DNA of 64,000 nucleotides from Morinoia aosen (GCA_030386875.1 CM059574.1:3231934-3295933); one strand, 5' to 3'; counted from the stretch's first letter, positions 12,700 through 24,225 are shown. The notes: generated from the letters alone by a model not told the origin. Numbers and translations are program-made.

Positions 12700-13085
12700 A
12701 TACACGATAAGCTTGTTTATTTGCCCGTAATTACACACATAAAGGCCTGCAACGCAGAACAAAGGCCTATTTCTGGCCCAACAGCTCGCATCAGTGACTG
12801 TAATACACGAAGAGCTCCTTTATTCAGCCCTTACTGCATCGATCAGGCAACACACAGAATGCCCTTCATTTGGGCATGAGTGCATAGATCAAGGCTTGCT
12901 GTATAATGACAGCCCCTTTATTTGGCTCTAACTTCACAAATACAGGCTTACAATATACAAACGCACCTTTGTTAAGCTCTAACTACACATGCCAAGGGCT
13001 GCAGTACTCAGAAAGCTCCTTTATTTGAGCATAAGTGCATAAATCAACCCTTGCTGTACACAAAAGCTCCTTTATTTGTCTTCGA
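12700..13085. repeat. Degenerate tandem repeat of about 50 bp
   Basis: About eight diverged units, each with a core like AGCTCCTTTATTTG followed by a GCATAAGTGCATAAATCAA-like stretch. Cores occur near 12710, 12763, 12812, 12857, 12909, 12963, 13014 and 13063. High divergence suggests an old array. Confidence 0.75.
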
Positions 13086-13335
13086 AGAGCTCGTAGTTAA
13101 TTCAGTGGCGACAGCGCAAGAAACTTGAGGCCTGCAAACTTCTGACAAGGAGCTGCTGGCCGAGGCTTTCACAAGCCAACTTTGATGAAATAAGCTCATA
13201 AGCAAGCAACATGAGGCGAGGCGCTGCCACTGAGCTCCAGCAAACTCAACTCGAGACTGAACTTCAGGTGTGGCTGATGTGAGGCGAGACATCTGAGCAG
13301 GCAGTGAGACGTCACTTGAAGTCGACAGGAAATTG

Positions 13336-13462
13336 CAAAAAGGCGAGACTTTTGGACTGAGGCGAGACTTTTGGAGTGAGGCGAGAATTTTGGAGGGAGG
13401 CGAGACTTTTGGAGGGAGGCGAGACTTTTGGAGGGAGGCGAGACTTTTGGAGTGAGGCGCGA
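13336..13462. repeat. 19-bp minisatellite, about 6 units
   Basis: The unit is GGCGAGACTTTTGGAGTGA with G/T variation near the end. The minus-strand ORF across it (Lys-Ser-Leu-Ala-Ser repeats) is an artefact. Confidence 0.85.
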
Positions 13463-14532
13463 CACGGACTGCGACATTACTCCCTCCTTTTTGATCGCTG
13501 TAATCAAGTTTTCACATAAGTTCAAAACGCTTTAAATGAAAGTAATTGTCCTTCGTAAAATGATATCCGGGTAATTTTAAATTTCAGTTACATTAACAGT
13601 TGAATTTATTAAGCTCTGCATCTCTATTTCATCCCACTATACTATTGCCTTTCTTTTGCGCTATATTGTTCCTACTTCCAAGCCTCGCTACCAGCACTTC
13701 CCTCTCTCCCACCCGACGGTAGGGCCGCAGTTTCAGCCCTGACATCGCAGCTCTGATGTATCACATTTGAAGTTATGAACTGCGAGTTTTGAACGGGCAG
13801 AGAAAGAATAATCGTTCAATTTTTGCGGAGCAACTGAACGGCAGAGGAATTTAACACCATTATTGATAATTAATTACGAACTAATGACGCACGCCATAAT
13901 TACAAATTGATTGTCGTTTGCACTAGAAAAGCGTAACTTTACTCCTGCAGGCGAGTAAATAGCGCTTTGTTTTGGTAGACGAAGCTGAAAATCTTTTGCA
14001 GCCAATTAAGGATGAGCTAATTTTTCCCAACCCTGCGTGCCTGTAAACTTTTTTCCTCGCGAAAAAGTTTCGATCGAGCGTTGGCGTCTCTGGCCGTGGA
14101 TCAGTTGAAAGCTCTGGACGTTAAATATTTGCTTTTTAAAATGTTCTGTTTTTGCCACTATAGTAGAAAACCAACTTTTTGCGTAGTTTGAGCGCCCTTA
14201 GATCAGCGTTATTCAAGCCCACACCTACGCGTGCAAATGCCATGTTTTAGCGAGCTCAAGTGTGCTGCGATACTGGTGTGAACACAAAAATTCGGCTAGG
14301 AACAATCGTTCCTCAACGTTTACTTTGTTAATGTAGGGAAAAGAATTCAAGGAACGAAGGTAATAGCACCTTGAAGCGAATATGAAATAGCTCTAACGTG
14401 GGCTGATTTTTTCTGATGCTTGTTCATATTCAATGTAGAATTTTAACGCTTTTATGAGAAATTTGGTCCCTCAGGGAACGTAGGAAAAGCACTACGTTTA
14501 GCTGAGCTAGCTTTGTCTGATCCATGCTTCTA
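13463..14532 (+). other. Intron sequence, nothing recognised
   Basis: Unique sequence of igl intron 1 with no supported exon, RNA or element. Confidence 0.45.
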
Positions 14533-14950
14533 GGTGTCCGGGCGCCCCTACGGGATGTGCTGTCAAGTTACCTCAGCTGTAGATAGCCCCTCAGGGGGAT
14601 ACAACTATTGTATCTATGGGAATTAGCGCTACCAGGGGAAAATGTGTGAGGGCCCGAGCTGAGAGTTGTGCGGGCCATCTTTTTGTTCAAATGAAATGTT
14701 TTTCGTTATGTTAAGGACCACCATTTTTGGTTCACTGCTCTACTGTTTTTCAGCACCTACTTCTATCTCCTTCAACTTTTATCTTGTTTCATAAACTTCT
14801 TTCTCAACTTACTGTTTCTATGCCCCTTCTGCATAGATTCCGCGTTCCCTTATCTCCACACTAAATGGTGCCTCCCTCCTTCCTCTTTTCGGAACACTTT
14901 TTTTTAGTGGTTAGCGTGACTTAAACTAACATTTAATCTAATTTATAATC
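14533..14950 (+). mobile_element. SINE-like copy with leader
   Basis: This is a near full-length copy. The core opens at about 14587 with the hairpin CCCCTCAGGGG, then GATACAACTATTGTATC, then GGGAATTAGCGCT. It continues through GGGCCCGAGCTGAGAG, a GGTTCACTGCT box, CTTCTGCATAGATTC, CTAAATGGTGCCTCC and a GGTTAGCGTGACTTAAACTAAC end with a TAATCTAATTTATAATC tail. Upstream, 14533-14586 carries GGCGCCCC and GTTACCTCAGCTGT, also present at 63.2 kb (minus), so the element may be longer in some copies. Confidence 0.8.
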
Positions 14951-15154
14951 AGCTGCAGGTAGGGCTTCGGGACTTACCCACTGTGCATCGTTCCATTTGC
15001 ATAAGTTTTTCGATATTTCATCTTAGTTTTTCCTTTCTCATCCTCCTATCTTGCTGTTTCTAAGCGCAAAGTATCCTGAGGGAAAACACACCATGTGCAT
15101 CCCACGTTTTTATTTGTCCATGGTAAATGGTCCCTGGAATGAAGTAGATGCTGG

Positions 15155-15406
15155 ATGAGTGGCGACTGGAAGAGTGGCAGCTGGAGGAGTGGCGGCTCGA
15201 GGAGTGGCGGCTCGAGGAGTGGCGGCTCGAGGAGTGGCGGCTCGAGGAGTGGCAGCTGGAGGAGTGGCGGCTCGAGGAGTGACGGCTCGAGGAGTGGCGG
15301 CTCGAGGAGTGGCGGCTCGAGGAGTGGCAGCTGGAGGAGTGGCAGCTGGAGGAGTGGTGGCTCGAGGAGTGACGGCTCGAGGAGTGGCGGCTCGAGGAGT
15401 GGCTCC
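15155..15406. repeat. 15-bp minisatellite, about 17 units
   Basis: The unit is GGCTCGAGGAGTGGC with GCAGCTGG and GACGGCTC variants. Because 15 is a multiple of three, long frames stay open on both strands (Ser-Gly-Gly-Ser-Arg or Ala-Thr-Pro-Arg-Ala). I see no start context, splice sites or homology and treat these as artefacts. The array lies inside igl intron 1. Confidence 0.95.
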
Positions 15407-16109
15407 CAATTGCTATGTTTAACTCATCACGACCGCGTGATCATCAGTTCTATATTACACAGAGCGCATTACTCAAGAGAGCTTTTGGAGAGCAAAAATT
15501 GTGAAATATTTTCGTGTCCCAATTTCGCAAGCGTTTATTTCCGACCATACTTATTCACAAAGCTATTCCGACTCAATTTTTTGTCGTTTGACTCTCAGTG
15601 GTTTTTATGCCCTGATAAAATATTTTAAACACCTTACACTTCGGTTCTAACCTTCGAACATTCGGAATTATTACGGGACCGAATTCTATTTTTACATGTT
15701 ATCACGGCTTATCCACACATGAATCTCTTTCGCTATATTCGCATAACTGGAGTAATGAAAACAATTCGTTCTTAAATAAAACTGTATATAACGTCCATTC
15801 AACTGTATGCATTGTATCACGAACATAACTAAACTTTAGGAATAAATATTTTTAGAATGTCATGCTTCTGTCAATCGGATCTCCAGAGCTTAAAAGCTCA
15901 TTGATCGTTGAATCTTGGGGAATCTCGGCCGATGTTTAATAAGGGCAGGAATTTTGCTTGTGTCTCCTATAGGTTGTTAGCATCGCACAAAGCAGCAGCA
16001 TCGATTTCAGATAAGACTTTGTGTACTACGAGAGCCTGATGCTAAAGTTGAGCCACACACCCGCACGAGGAAGCGATGTGCGGCAGTGGGTGTGGCCAGG
16101 GTTGCGGAG

Positions 16110-16195
16110 TCGGAGTCGGGAGTCGGAGTCGCATATTTTAGGGAGGAATCGGAGTCAGAGTCGAAATTTATTCCTCCGACTCTGCTATGGGTGAG
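16110..16195. repeat. GAGTCG-rich dispersed module
   Basis: Repeats of GGAGTCGGAGTCG on the left and CCGACTCTGC on the right give it a self-complementary layout. It resembles the module at 3.9-4.1 kb. Confidence 0.5.
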
Positions 16196-16354
16196 GTGGC
16201 ATTTGGTCTGGCATGGCGCCATTATGTCCAGGATGTCGTCAATTACCGCTGTTGCATGAACCATTCAAGTTTTGAGAGTATACGATTTAAGTGAACATAT
16301 TTACGATCGTTACAACACTCTATTACGTCACCATACTTTGTTACTGTAAGAGAC

Positions 16355-16900
16355 CCAGTATATACAGTGGTAACAACACTGTCTTTACGGTGATGACAAC
16401 ACTGTCTTTACGGTGATGACAACACTGTTTATACGGTGATGACAGCACTTTCTTTACGGTGAAGACAACACTTTATGCGGTGATAACACTGTTTGTACGG
16501 TGATGGCGACACTGTTTTTACGGTGATGACAACACTGTCTTTACGGTGATGACAACACTGTTAATACGGTGATAACACTGTTTTTACGGTGATGACAACA
16601 CTGTTTTTACAATGATGACAACACTATTAATACGGTGATAACGCTGTTTGTACGGTGATGACAACACTGTCTTTATGACAACACTGTTTTAACGGTACAG
16701 CAACACAGTGTATATTTATGGAATAACATAGTATTTACGGTGAGACCAACACTTTGTTTCCACTGATAACAAAACTGTACTTAAGATCATTACATCACGG
16801 CATTTAAGGTCATGATAACAATGCATTTAAGGTCATCATATCACTGTATATCAGGCCACAACAACACCGCATTTAAGGCCAAAACAACGCTGTATTTCAG
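16355..16900. repeat. 23-bp minisatellite with degenerate edge
   Basis: About 17 units with core ACGGTGATGACAACACTGT plus a variable T-rich link run to about 16755. Beyond this the repeat decays into longer, diverged units built on CATTTAAGGTCATGATAACA. Some units lack the GATGACA part. Confidence 0.85.
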
Positions 16901-17137
16901 GCCTAACATCATAATTGGGTTTGGTGGCGCGAATCTTTAAGATCCTAAACTGAATGGCAGCGCTCGGCCTGGCGTCGCAGGCGCGGTGTCCAGTCAGGGC
17001 AACGTCACTTTTTGGGCGTTGTGGTCCCCAACTACTCAATTTATTGGAGAAAATTTGCCTTATGATAAAACTGGTCTTTCCTGCTCAAATTGTTACAAAA
17101 ATGATGCTCAAAAATGGGTCAATATCCATCATAAACA

Positions 17138-17505
17138 CCTCGAGAGGATACAGCTATTACATATATGGAAATAAGAGCTCTTAAGAGGAAGATGTGAAGT
17201 CCAAAGCTAAAGATTAAGTTAGCCTTATTTTTCTTGGAGTTGAAATGTTTTTCGTTTTGTCACGGAACATCTTCTTCGGTTCACTGGTGTCCTATTTTTC
17301 GTCGCATATAACGGTCCCTTTCAGCTTTCATTTTGCCTAGTGTACTCCTTTTAATATTTCTGATCCATTCGCAGGGTGTGGGAAGAGCTAGGCTTCATGA
17401 ATTGATTACCCGTTCCCCTAATTTCACACTAAATTCTGCCTTCTTCCTTATCCTATTGGGAATACCTTCTTTGGTGTTAGGGGCGCTTGAACTAACTGCT
17501 GAAAT
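17138..17505 (+). mobile_element. SINE-like copy
   Basis: It starts CCTCGAGAGGATACAGCTATTAC, keeping the 5' stem with different bases. It then has GAAGATGTGAAGTCC, TTTTTCTTGGAGTTGAAATG, GGTTCACTGGTGTCC, an ACTAAATTCTGCC segment and TTGAACTAACT at the end. The 3' tail is eroded. Confidence 0.7.
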
Positions 17506-17909
17506 AACCTAGTGTCCATCATTTATGGCTGTATCGTGAGACACCATCCCGCATTATTGGCTGATACGACTCTCATATGCATGTCAACCAGAACACATTC
17601 AGCTTAACCTGTGATATTTCTCGTTACCGCTTCACTTCTCAGGCTAGCTGCCATACTGACAATGTCCAAAATTTGAAGAAAAATAGTAAATATTTTGAGG
17701 GTTCTAGAGAAAATAATCGTAAGTTCACAAATTCCAAAAAATAAAACATCCAAGGGAAATTCTTCTCAATTTAATACTTAGAAACATGATTTAACTCTCC
17801 CTATCGCAAGAATATGCGGGCAAAGGTGATTCGCTCTGATGTACCGAGATTTCTGTGAATCACCGTTTGACACACACACAGACGTGTCAAAGTTGTTTTT
17901 GGTGCACTT

Positions 17910-18264
17910 GTGCCCTCAAGAAGAAATGTGAGGTGCTAAGCTAGAGGTTAGGTAAGACGTCTGTTTTATTAGAATATAATAAATTTTTTTGTTCACTTTA
18001 CAGACCATCTTTTTTCAGTCCACTGCTGTCTTATTTCGAGCACCTGTCACTTTTTCCAAAAAGTTTATCATTTTTAACTATTGTTTTATCTTACTGTTTC
18101 TGTGCGTATGGAATTCTGTATGGGAACACACTTGTGCATAGTATCCCCTTTCCCGGCATTCCAAATAACATAATGCCTTCCTCTTTCCTCTCTCTAGGAG
18201 CGCATTTATGTGGTTGAGGTGGTTTAAACTCACGTATAGTTCAATTTAGTTTAATCTAATCTGC
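17910..18264 (+). mobile_element. SINE-like copy (older subfamily)
   Basis: It reads CTCAAGAAGAAATGTGAGGTG, AGGTTAGGTAAGACG, a TTTCAGTCCACTGCTGTC box, TATGGGAACACACTTGTGCATAG, TGCCTTCCTCTTTCC and GGTTTAAACTCACG, and ends with TTTAATCTAATC. It shares the GGGAACACACTTGTGCA segment with the 12.4-kb and 51.8-kb copies. Confidence 0.7.
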
Positions 18265-18299
18265 AAACCAATTATGTATTGCTAAAAATTTGTGGGCTG

Positions 18300-18706
18300 T
18301 TGAATTTTTTCCCAGAGAGAAGGTGTGAAATCCCAAGCTGAGAGACAGGTAATTTTTTTGTGCAGAAATAGAAAAGGCTTGTTCTTTGTGATGGCCCTTT
18401 TTTTTCGTTTCTCTGTTGTCCTTCTTTCAGCACCTATTACTTCCTTGCTCGACTCCTATCATGTTTCGTGAACTTCTCTCTGTCTTGCTGTTTATATCAG
18501 CAGAGTGTGGGCAGAGATACCTTGTACATAGATCCTCTGCCCCCTTCATTGCGAGCTTATTGGTGCCCCCTTTCTTCCTTTATAAGGCAAAAACTTGGAA
18601 ACGGCTGCTTGAGTTTGGTAACTGGATAAACTTAGCGAGAGACATTAATATATATAAGAGTACCCTGAAAGTGAAATTTAAACTAACTCATTTAATGTAA
18701 TCAGAT
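18300..18706 (+). mobile_element. SINE-like copy with internal insertion
   Basis: The first part (to about 18590) and the end (AAATTTAAACTAACTCATTTAATG, about 18680-18703) match the family. Between them lies about 85 bp not seen in other copies, so this copy appears to have been interrupted. It lies directly downstream of the 17.9-kb copy in the same orientation. Confidence 0.65.
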
Positions 18707-19560
18707 ACAGAAACTTTTCTGTGTTGCAGGAAATCTTTGCAAACGGCAGAAATTTTTAGTGTTTTGCAGTCACGTTTTTGTGTGTTGCAGGAACTTTTTT
18801 TCAAGATCATGGACTTTTTAGTGTGTTGCAAGAATTTCCTGTGTGTGTAAGACGTTGAAGGAGAAAAACAAGAGACTAATGCGTCGGTCATTGTTATGTG
18901 TGTTGCATGAACTTTTTGTGAGTTGCGTTATTGGACTGTTTTGTTACAGAAGCCTTTTGTCATCGGAATTTTTTGTTACAGAATTTTTTCCGTCCACCTA
19001 GGATTTTAATGGGTCACAGAAACCTTTCTTTTGAATTGCATGAAGTATTAGTTTGCTGCAGAGCCTGGGCTTTTTGGCTCACAGGAATTTTTTTGTGTGT
19101 TACTAGATTTTTTCTGTTTACTGCAGGGAATTTTGTATTGTAGGAATCATGATTTTTACGTTGCACTAACCTACAGTATTTGCGCCGGAGGAATTTTTTT
19201 GTGCGTCACAGAAACTTATTGTATATTTCAAAGAATTTTTGTGAGTTGAAAAAAAAATTATTTCCGAAGCTCGAACTCTTCAGTCTGTTGCATGAATTTA
19301 TTCGAGTGATGAGGGAAGTTTTTCAGCGCTGCTGGGAGATGTTGCTGTGGCGGACCAACTTAAACTGTGGGCACTTAGTGCGTTGTACGCACTTTTCCTG
19401 CGTCGCTCGCACGTTTTGTGTTATTCGATCTCTCGTTTTGCGCTGCAACTAATTTTGTGTGCGATGCGATCCCTATTTCGTACGGTACAATTAATTTTTT
19501 CTGCGATTGGATCAACATTTTCTGCGATGCGTCCAATTTTTTATGCGTTTTCATTACTTT
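18707..19560. repeat. Degenerate 30-35 bp repeat field
   Basis: Many diverged units of the type GTGTGTTGCAGGAATTTTTT run to about 19300. They are followed by units built on TGCGATGCGATCAATTTTT to about 19560. The units are too diverged for a firm period. It is probably an ancient minisatellite that changed in composition along its length. Confidence 0.65.
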
Positions 19561-19746
19561 TTATCGCGTTGCGAAATATGTGTTGCAGCAATTACAATCG
19601 TATGTGGGGACGTAGAGAGTATGCAATTAAACGCACTATGTGTGATTAGCTTCAAATTTCATTTCCAAGTGTCAGAAAATCAAAATCAACTGTCGATGTC
19701 ATCTGGTTATAATAAGTAAACTTTAGGCATTGCCCTGTTGCCCCTA

Positions 19747-20527
19747 CCCCCCCCCCCCCCCCACACACACACACATATGCACACGCACATGCATGCACTC
19801 ATGTACGCACACGCAACCACATGCACACGCCTGCACAGGCCCACACAAACACACACAGGCACACACAGGCACACACAGGCCCACACAGGCACACACAGGT
19901 ACACACAGGCACTCACAGGCACACACAGGCACACACAGGTACACACAGGCCCACACATGCACACACAGGTACACACAGGCACACACAGGTACACACAGGC
20001 CCACACAGGCACACACAGGCACACTTCAGGCACACACAGGCCCACACATGCACACACAGGTACACACAGGCACATGTCACAGGTACACACAGGCCCACAC
20101 AGGCACACACAGGCACACACAGGCCCACACATGCACACACAGGCACACACAGGCACACACAGGTACACACAGGCCCACACAGGCACACACAGGCACACAC
20201 AGGCCCACACAGGCACACACAGGCACACACAGGCACACACAGGCACACACAGGCACATGCACAGGCACACACAGGCACACACAGGTACACACAGGCCCAC
20301 ACATGCACACACAGGCACACACAGGCACACACAGGCCCACACAGGCACACACAGGCACACACAGGCATACACAGGCCCACACAGGCCCACACAGGCACAC
20401 ACAGGCCCACACAGGCACACACAGGCACACACAGGCACACACAGACACACACAGGTACACACAGGCCCACACATGCACACACAGGCACACACAGGCATAC
20501 ACAGGCACACACAGGCACAGGCAAACT
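19747..20527. repeat. C16 tract, (CA)n and 12-bp minisatellite
   Basis: A run of 16 C leads into (AC)n, then about 57 units of ACACACAGGCAC with C, T and G variants. Very long open frames on both strands (His-Thr-Gln-Ala or Cys-Val-Cys-Leu repeats) are artefacts. Confidence 0.95.
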
Positions 20528-20529
20528 GC

Positions 20530-21130
20530 GTACCACACACCACGCCTCACACACCATACATCACACACCACACACCACACACCACACATCACACACCACA
20601 CACCACACATCACACATCACACACCACACACCACACACCACATACCACACATCACACACCACACACCACATACCACACATCACACACCACACACCACATA
20701 CCACACATCACACACCACACACCACATACCACACATCACACACCACGCACCACACACCACACACCGCACACCACACATCACACACCACACACCACACATC
20801 ACACACCACGCACCACATATCACACACCACACATCACACACCACACACCACATACCACACATCACACACCACACACCACATACCACACATCACACACCAC
20901 ACACCACATACCACACATCACACACCACACACCACATACCACACATCACACACCACACACCACATACCACACATCACACACCACGCACCACACACCACAC
21001 ACCGCACACCACACATCACACACCACACACCACACATCACACACCACGCACCACATATCACACACCACACATCACACACCACACACCACATACCACACAT
21101 CACACATCACGCACCACACACCACACACCA
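20530..21130. repeat. 7-bp satellite with higher-order repeats
   Basis: The basic unit is ACCACAC with variants ATCACAC, ACCACAT and ACCACGC. Four of these form a 28-bp higher-order unit. A larger block recurs at a spacing of 238 bp (34 units of 7), shown by the ACCACGCACC marker at about 20742 and 20980. The plus strand is almost free of G. Confidence 0.9.
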
Positions 21131-23385
21131 GAATAAACAACCTTTTTGCTGGCATTGCTGTTCCTTCATTGGAATAGCAAGAAATATTCGCACTGTTCCA
21201 ATTCATTGCTGGTCTCGTATCTGACAAAACTCGCATTTTTATCTTCTTTGAAAGAGCAGTGGGAGTTTTAAATTGATGTTCTGCAGCGGTAAAGTTTTCT
21301 CGTCCGCTATCTTCGACGACTTTTACCGTCACGGACAGGAGAGAAAACATTTTGGAACGTGGCTGATGCCGAGGGAAATTACAGGTCACTTTTACAGAGA
21401 AGCAATATGCGTTAAAGAGAAAAAAGAGGCTATTTGAGACCCGACGTTGCAAGATTCTAAGCCGGAATACATTTCTATTGCACAGCTGAGGATTATTTCT
21501 TACTCTAGCTAATCATTTTTACCGCGCCCCTTGATTTTGAGTTTTGTTCGTCGATACGAGCGAATCAGTGCGTCTTGATAGGACGATGCAGAGAGCGAAA
21601 AGCAATTCATCACAAGCACTTTTTGAAAGAATGTCAAGAATTCGATTGTCCAGCCAGCTTTTTTGTGCAATGTTGACGAAGACAGACCCGTCTCATGAAA
21701 AAGTAAGATACCAAAACAAAAATGCTACATTTTAGGACATTCGTTTTCAATTCGGACTGCACGTACAAACCCTAGGTTGGTGTTTTGTGGCCATCTTTGA
21801 TAGGTTGCTCAGTTGCTCTCTTACGGTGACCTGTCGCCGAGTTGAACTCATGCCCAACGGTACAACATTTCAACATGCTTTCGTCAACGTTTAGAGTTTC
21901 GAAGTTCAAACTCACCTTCTTGCCATTTGAGTAATCTACGCACCATTTCAATGAAGTCAAAATTTCGAAGGTTTAAATCTCAGATTTACTGGAAGCTGTA
22001 TACCGCAGAAGAGATATGCTGCTCGCTGCGGGAGTGAAGAGATCAGACATCTACACTTTTCTTGAGGGAATGTTGGAAATATGAATAGACTTGGTGTATC
22101 CTACTTGAGCGTGGCAATGGCCAAAATATGTTCATTGACCTATTGCTGCAGGAAACTATCGCTTAGGTTATTCAGTTTGGGGTTTTTCACCCACATCTTT
22201 ACATTCATAACTTAACTCCAGAGTCAGAATTGTACCATGTCAAAGACGATCAGAAAGGAGGTCTTCGTCACAAGTGAGACTATCATGCATAGCGTGGCTT
22301 TACATGACGGTGGTTCTTTAAATTTCTTTTCAGGTCTTAGAAATATAACTTCATTTATTGTAGCAGTGAACTATAAAATGAGTTAAAAGTGGGTCTAATA
22401 AGCATATGCATCCAGACAATGACCACGGACTAGTATTCAAGTGAAATCATCTTCAACACACTTATTATCCGATGTACAATAGGCATATGGACTGTTCAAA
22501 TTTTAGGTTTTCCAATTTCAGGGGCAATTCGCTCTATCAATGCCAATGATGATCCAACAATACATTGAGCATAATATTCATTATTTTCCCTTGTCTGCAA
22601 AGTCATTGTTCGTTTTCTGGACCGTCGGAAGCCTTTGTAGCCCAATGGGAGCTTTCAATTGTCCGACGCTGTTTCAGCTAATAGAATGCCGCTTCAGTAC
22701 CTGCCTTAGATCCTTTGCATCTGTTGTTATTGGAAAGAGACGACCGTGGAGCATTGCAGTTTTCCAAACACAAGAGGGATGCCTGCTCTAATGAATGATG
22801 GAAAATGGGGAACCGATTTTTTATGGTAAGATAAAGCTTTCAGAAAGTTCTTTAACGAGTTTACTGGTCAGACTCGAGCACAGTCGGTTTCCCGTGAAAC
22901 TTTCTCGATCCGGGAATGATGGAAAAACAAAATGAGACCCTTTTTTTGGTAGCAGTCATGATTGGATGGTTAGTTTTAAGGAATGAGTTTCAAACTAGAG
23001 ATGTAAAAAAAGTTCTCTAAAGTTCTTTCCAAAGCTAAGAAATAGAACTTCAAATTATTGTCGCAGATACCGACAAAATGGGGGTGAAATAAAGATGTTT
23101 TCATAAGTGCAAAGCTTATACACGTAGTTCCTATATGTCACTCCATCTCTGTGTTTGGTAAATATAAGTTTTTGATATATTTTGCTTGTTGCTGTTGAAA
23201 CTGATAGCAGCACACTGAACCCTTGCATGTAGCATTTGCATGCCTCGCACTTTTACTAACAAGTTGGTTCAATTCTTCGTTTGTGGATCGCTTTCATTGA
23301 TGGCCACCGTTCTCCAACTCCCACTGTTAGGGTAGTCGAGTTAGAATATTAGTACACTCGGCAAAACTAATTCTACAATTTCTTG
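21131..23385 (+). other. Intron sequence, no supported gene
   Basis: Mostly unique sequence of igl intron 1. Two similar stretches, near 22315-22380 and 23009-23090, share AGAAATATAACTTCA-like words and may be fragments of one dispersed repeat. A TAGAGATGTAA word at about 22996 resembles an element end also seen near 57.2 kb. No gene is supported. Confidence 0.4.
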
Positions 23386-23743
23386 CCTCCTGAGGAGGAT
23401 ACAACTATTGTATCTACGGGAATTTGTACTCCCAAGGGGAAAATGTATGAGGGCCCGAGCAGAAAGTTAGGCAGGCCTTCTTTTTGTTGTAATAAAATGT
23501 TTTTTGTTTTGTTGAGGACTACCTTTTTTCGGTTCACTACTGTTCTTTTTTTCAGCTCCAACTGCTTTCCTCTTCAACTTTTATCATGTTTCGTAAACTT
23601 CTTTCTCAACCTACTGTTTCTTTGCCTCTTCTGCATAGATTCCGCGTTCCCTTTACTCCATACTAAATGGTGCCTTCCTCCTTCCTATCTTCGAAACTTT
23701 TTTTTGTGGTTAGGGAGGCCTAAACTAACATTGAATCTAATCT
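23386..23743 (+). mobile_element. SINE-like copy next to igl exon
   Basis: Full-length, well-preserved copy. It opens with stem CCTCCTGAGGAGG, then GATACAACTATTGTATC and GGGAATTTGTACTCCC. It then has GGGCCCGAGC, GGTTCACTACTGTTC, CTTCTGCATAGATTCC, TACTAAATGGTGCC and a TTGAATCTAATC tail. It ends only about 143 bp before the middle igl exon, so it may affect recognition of that exon. Confidence 0.85.
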
Positions 23744-23886
23744 GCATTTTTTTATGTCTTATGAATGCTGGAATCACATATAAGCAAGAATATTTTCAGT
23801 TACGTAAATTTTTTACGATATTTCAGTTGCGAAAATGGTTGCGAAAACTATGATTAGAATGTATTATTAAAGGATCCGTTTTTCAG

Positions 23887-23996
23887 ACCTGGCAAATGCA
23901 GCACTGAAGATCCAGGCGGGCTTCCGGGGCCATGCCGCGCGAAAACAGGGCAAACAGGCCGAAGAACTATCGTCCAAGATGGCTGCTCTCAACATG
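23887..23996 (+). CDS. igl: igloo-like IQ protein, middle exon
   Basis: Acceptor tttttcag and donor gtgagg bound 110 nt. The first two bases complete the Gly/Asp codon left by exon 9348-9503 (G+AC = Asp), giving IDLTDP followed by DLANAALKIQ. It encodes a second IQ motif, KIQAGFRGHAARK, and a Lys/Glu-rich tail ending SSKMAALNM, and it closes on a codon boundary (phase 0). That phase matches the next exon at 41323. The 3' end of the exon and its donor are copied in a tandem repeat just downstream. GC content is clearly higher than in the flanking introns, as expected for a conserved coding exon. Confidence 0.85.
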
Positions 23997-24221
23997 GTGA
24001 GGTCACAACTTTTCCACTTTCTATGAATATCCTCCCTTGTGTTGGAGGTGAATTATGCAGTACGGTGTTAGTGATGTACAACGCCCGTCTAAGATAGCGA
24101 CTCTCTGCATAGTGGATTCTGGTTTGCCCTTCTTTATTAGCATCCTCACATGTGTTGCAGGTGAATTATGCAGTACGCTGGTAGTGATGTACTACGCCCG
24201 TCTAAGATGGCGGCCAAGAAC
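23976..24221 (+). repeat. 113-115 bp tandem triplication of exon end
   Basis: Units start with AAGATGGC or AAGATAGC at 23976, 24091 and 24204; the third is partial. Units 1 and 2 align along their length, sharing GGTGAATTATGCAGTACG and GATGTACTACGCCCGTCT or near matches. Unit 1 begins inside the igl exon, so the duplicated segment includes the last seven codons, the splice donor and the start of the intron. Confidence 0.85.
24174..24221 (+). CDS. Candidate igl cassette exon from duplication
   Basis: Between a possible acceptor (ttatgcag) and a donor gtaaga lie 48 nt that are open in phase 0 at both ends, so they could be spliced between the exons at 23887 and 41323 without a frame change. 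It would encode YAGSDVLRPSKMAAKNA without its last residue frame changing, with SKMAA matching the end of the preceding exon (SSKMAALNM). The acceptor lacks a strong pyrimidine tract directly before it. The phase fit could be accidental, because the segment is copied from a true exon edge. No transcript evidence is available. Confidence 0.3.
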
Positions 24222-24225
24222 GCTG

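Noticed and set aside
15110-15628. Ser/Gly-rich or Ala/Pro-rich proteins
   Set aside because: The 15-bp unit keeps all frames open; nothing outside the array is supported as coding.
19707-21452. Very long ORFs (up to about 480 codons) resembling His/Thr-rich or Cys/Val-rich proteins
   Set aside because: Pure products of the 12-bp and 7-bp CA-rich arrays, open in five or six frames at once.
22490-22860. Hint of a hAT-type transposase on the minus strand (SLIRAGIPLVFGKL)
   Set aside because: Only a short stretch resembles the family and no later motifs follow; not enough to call an element.
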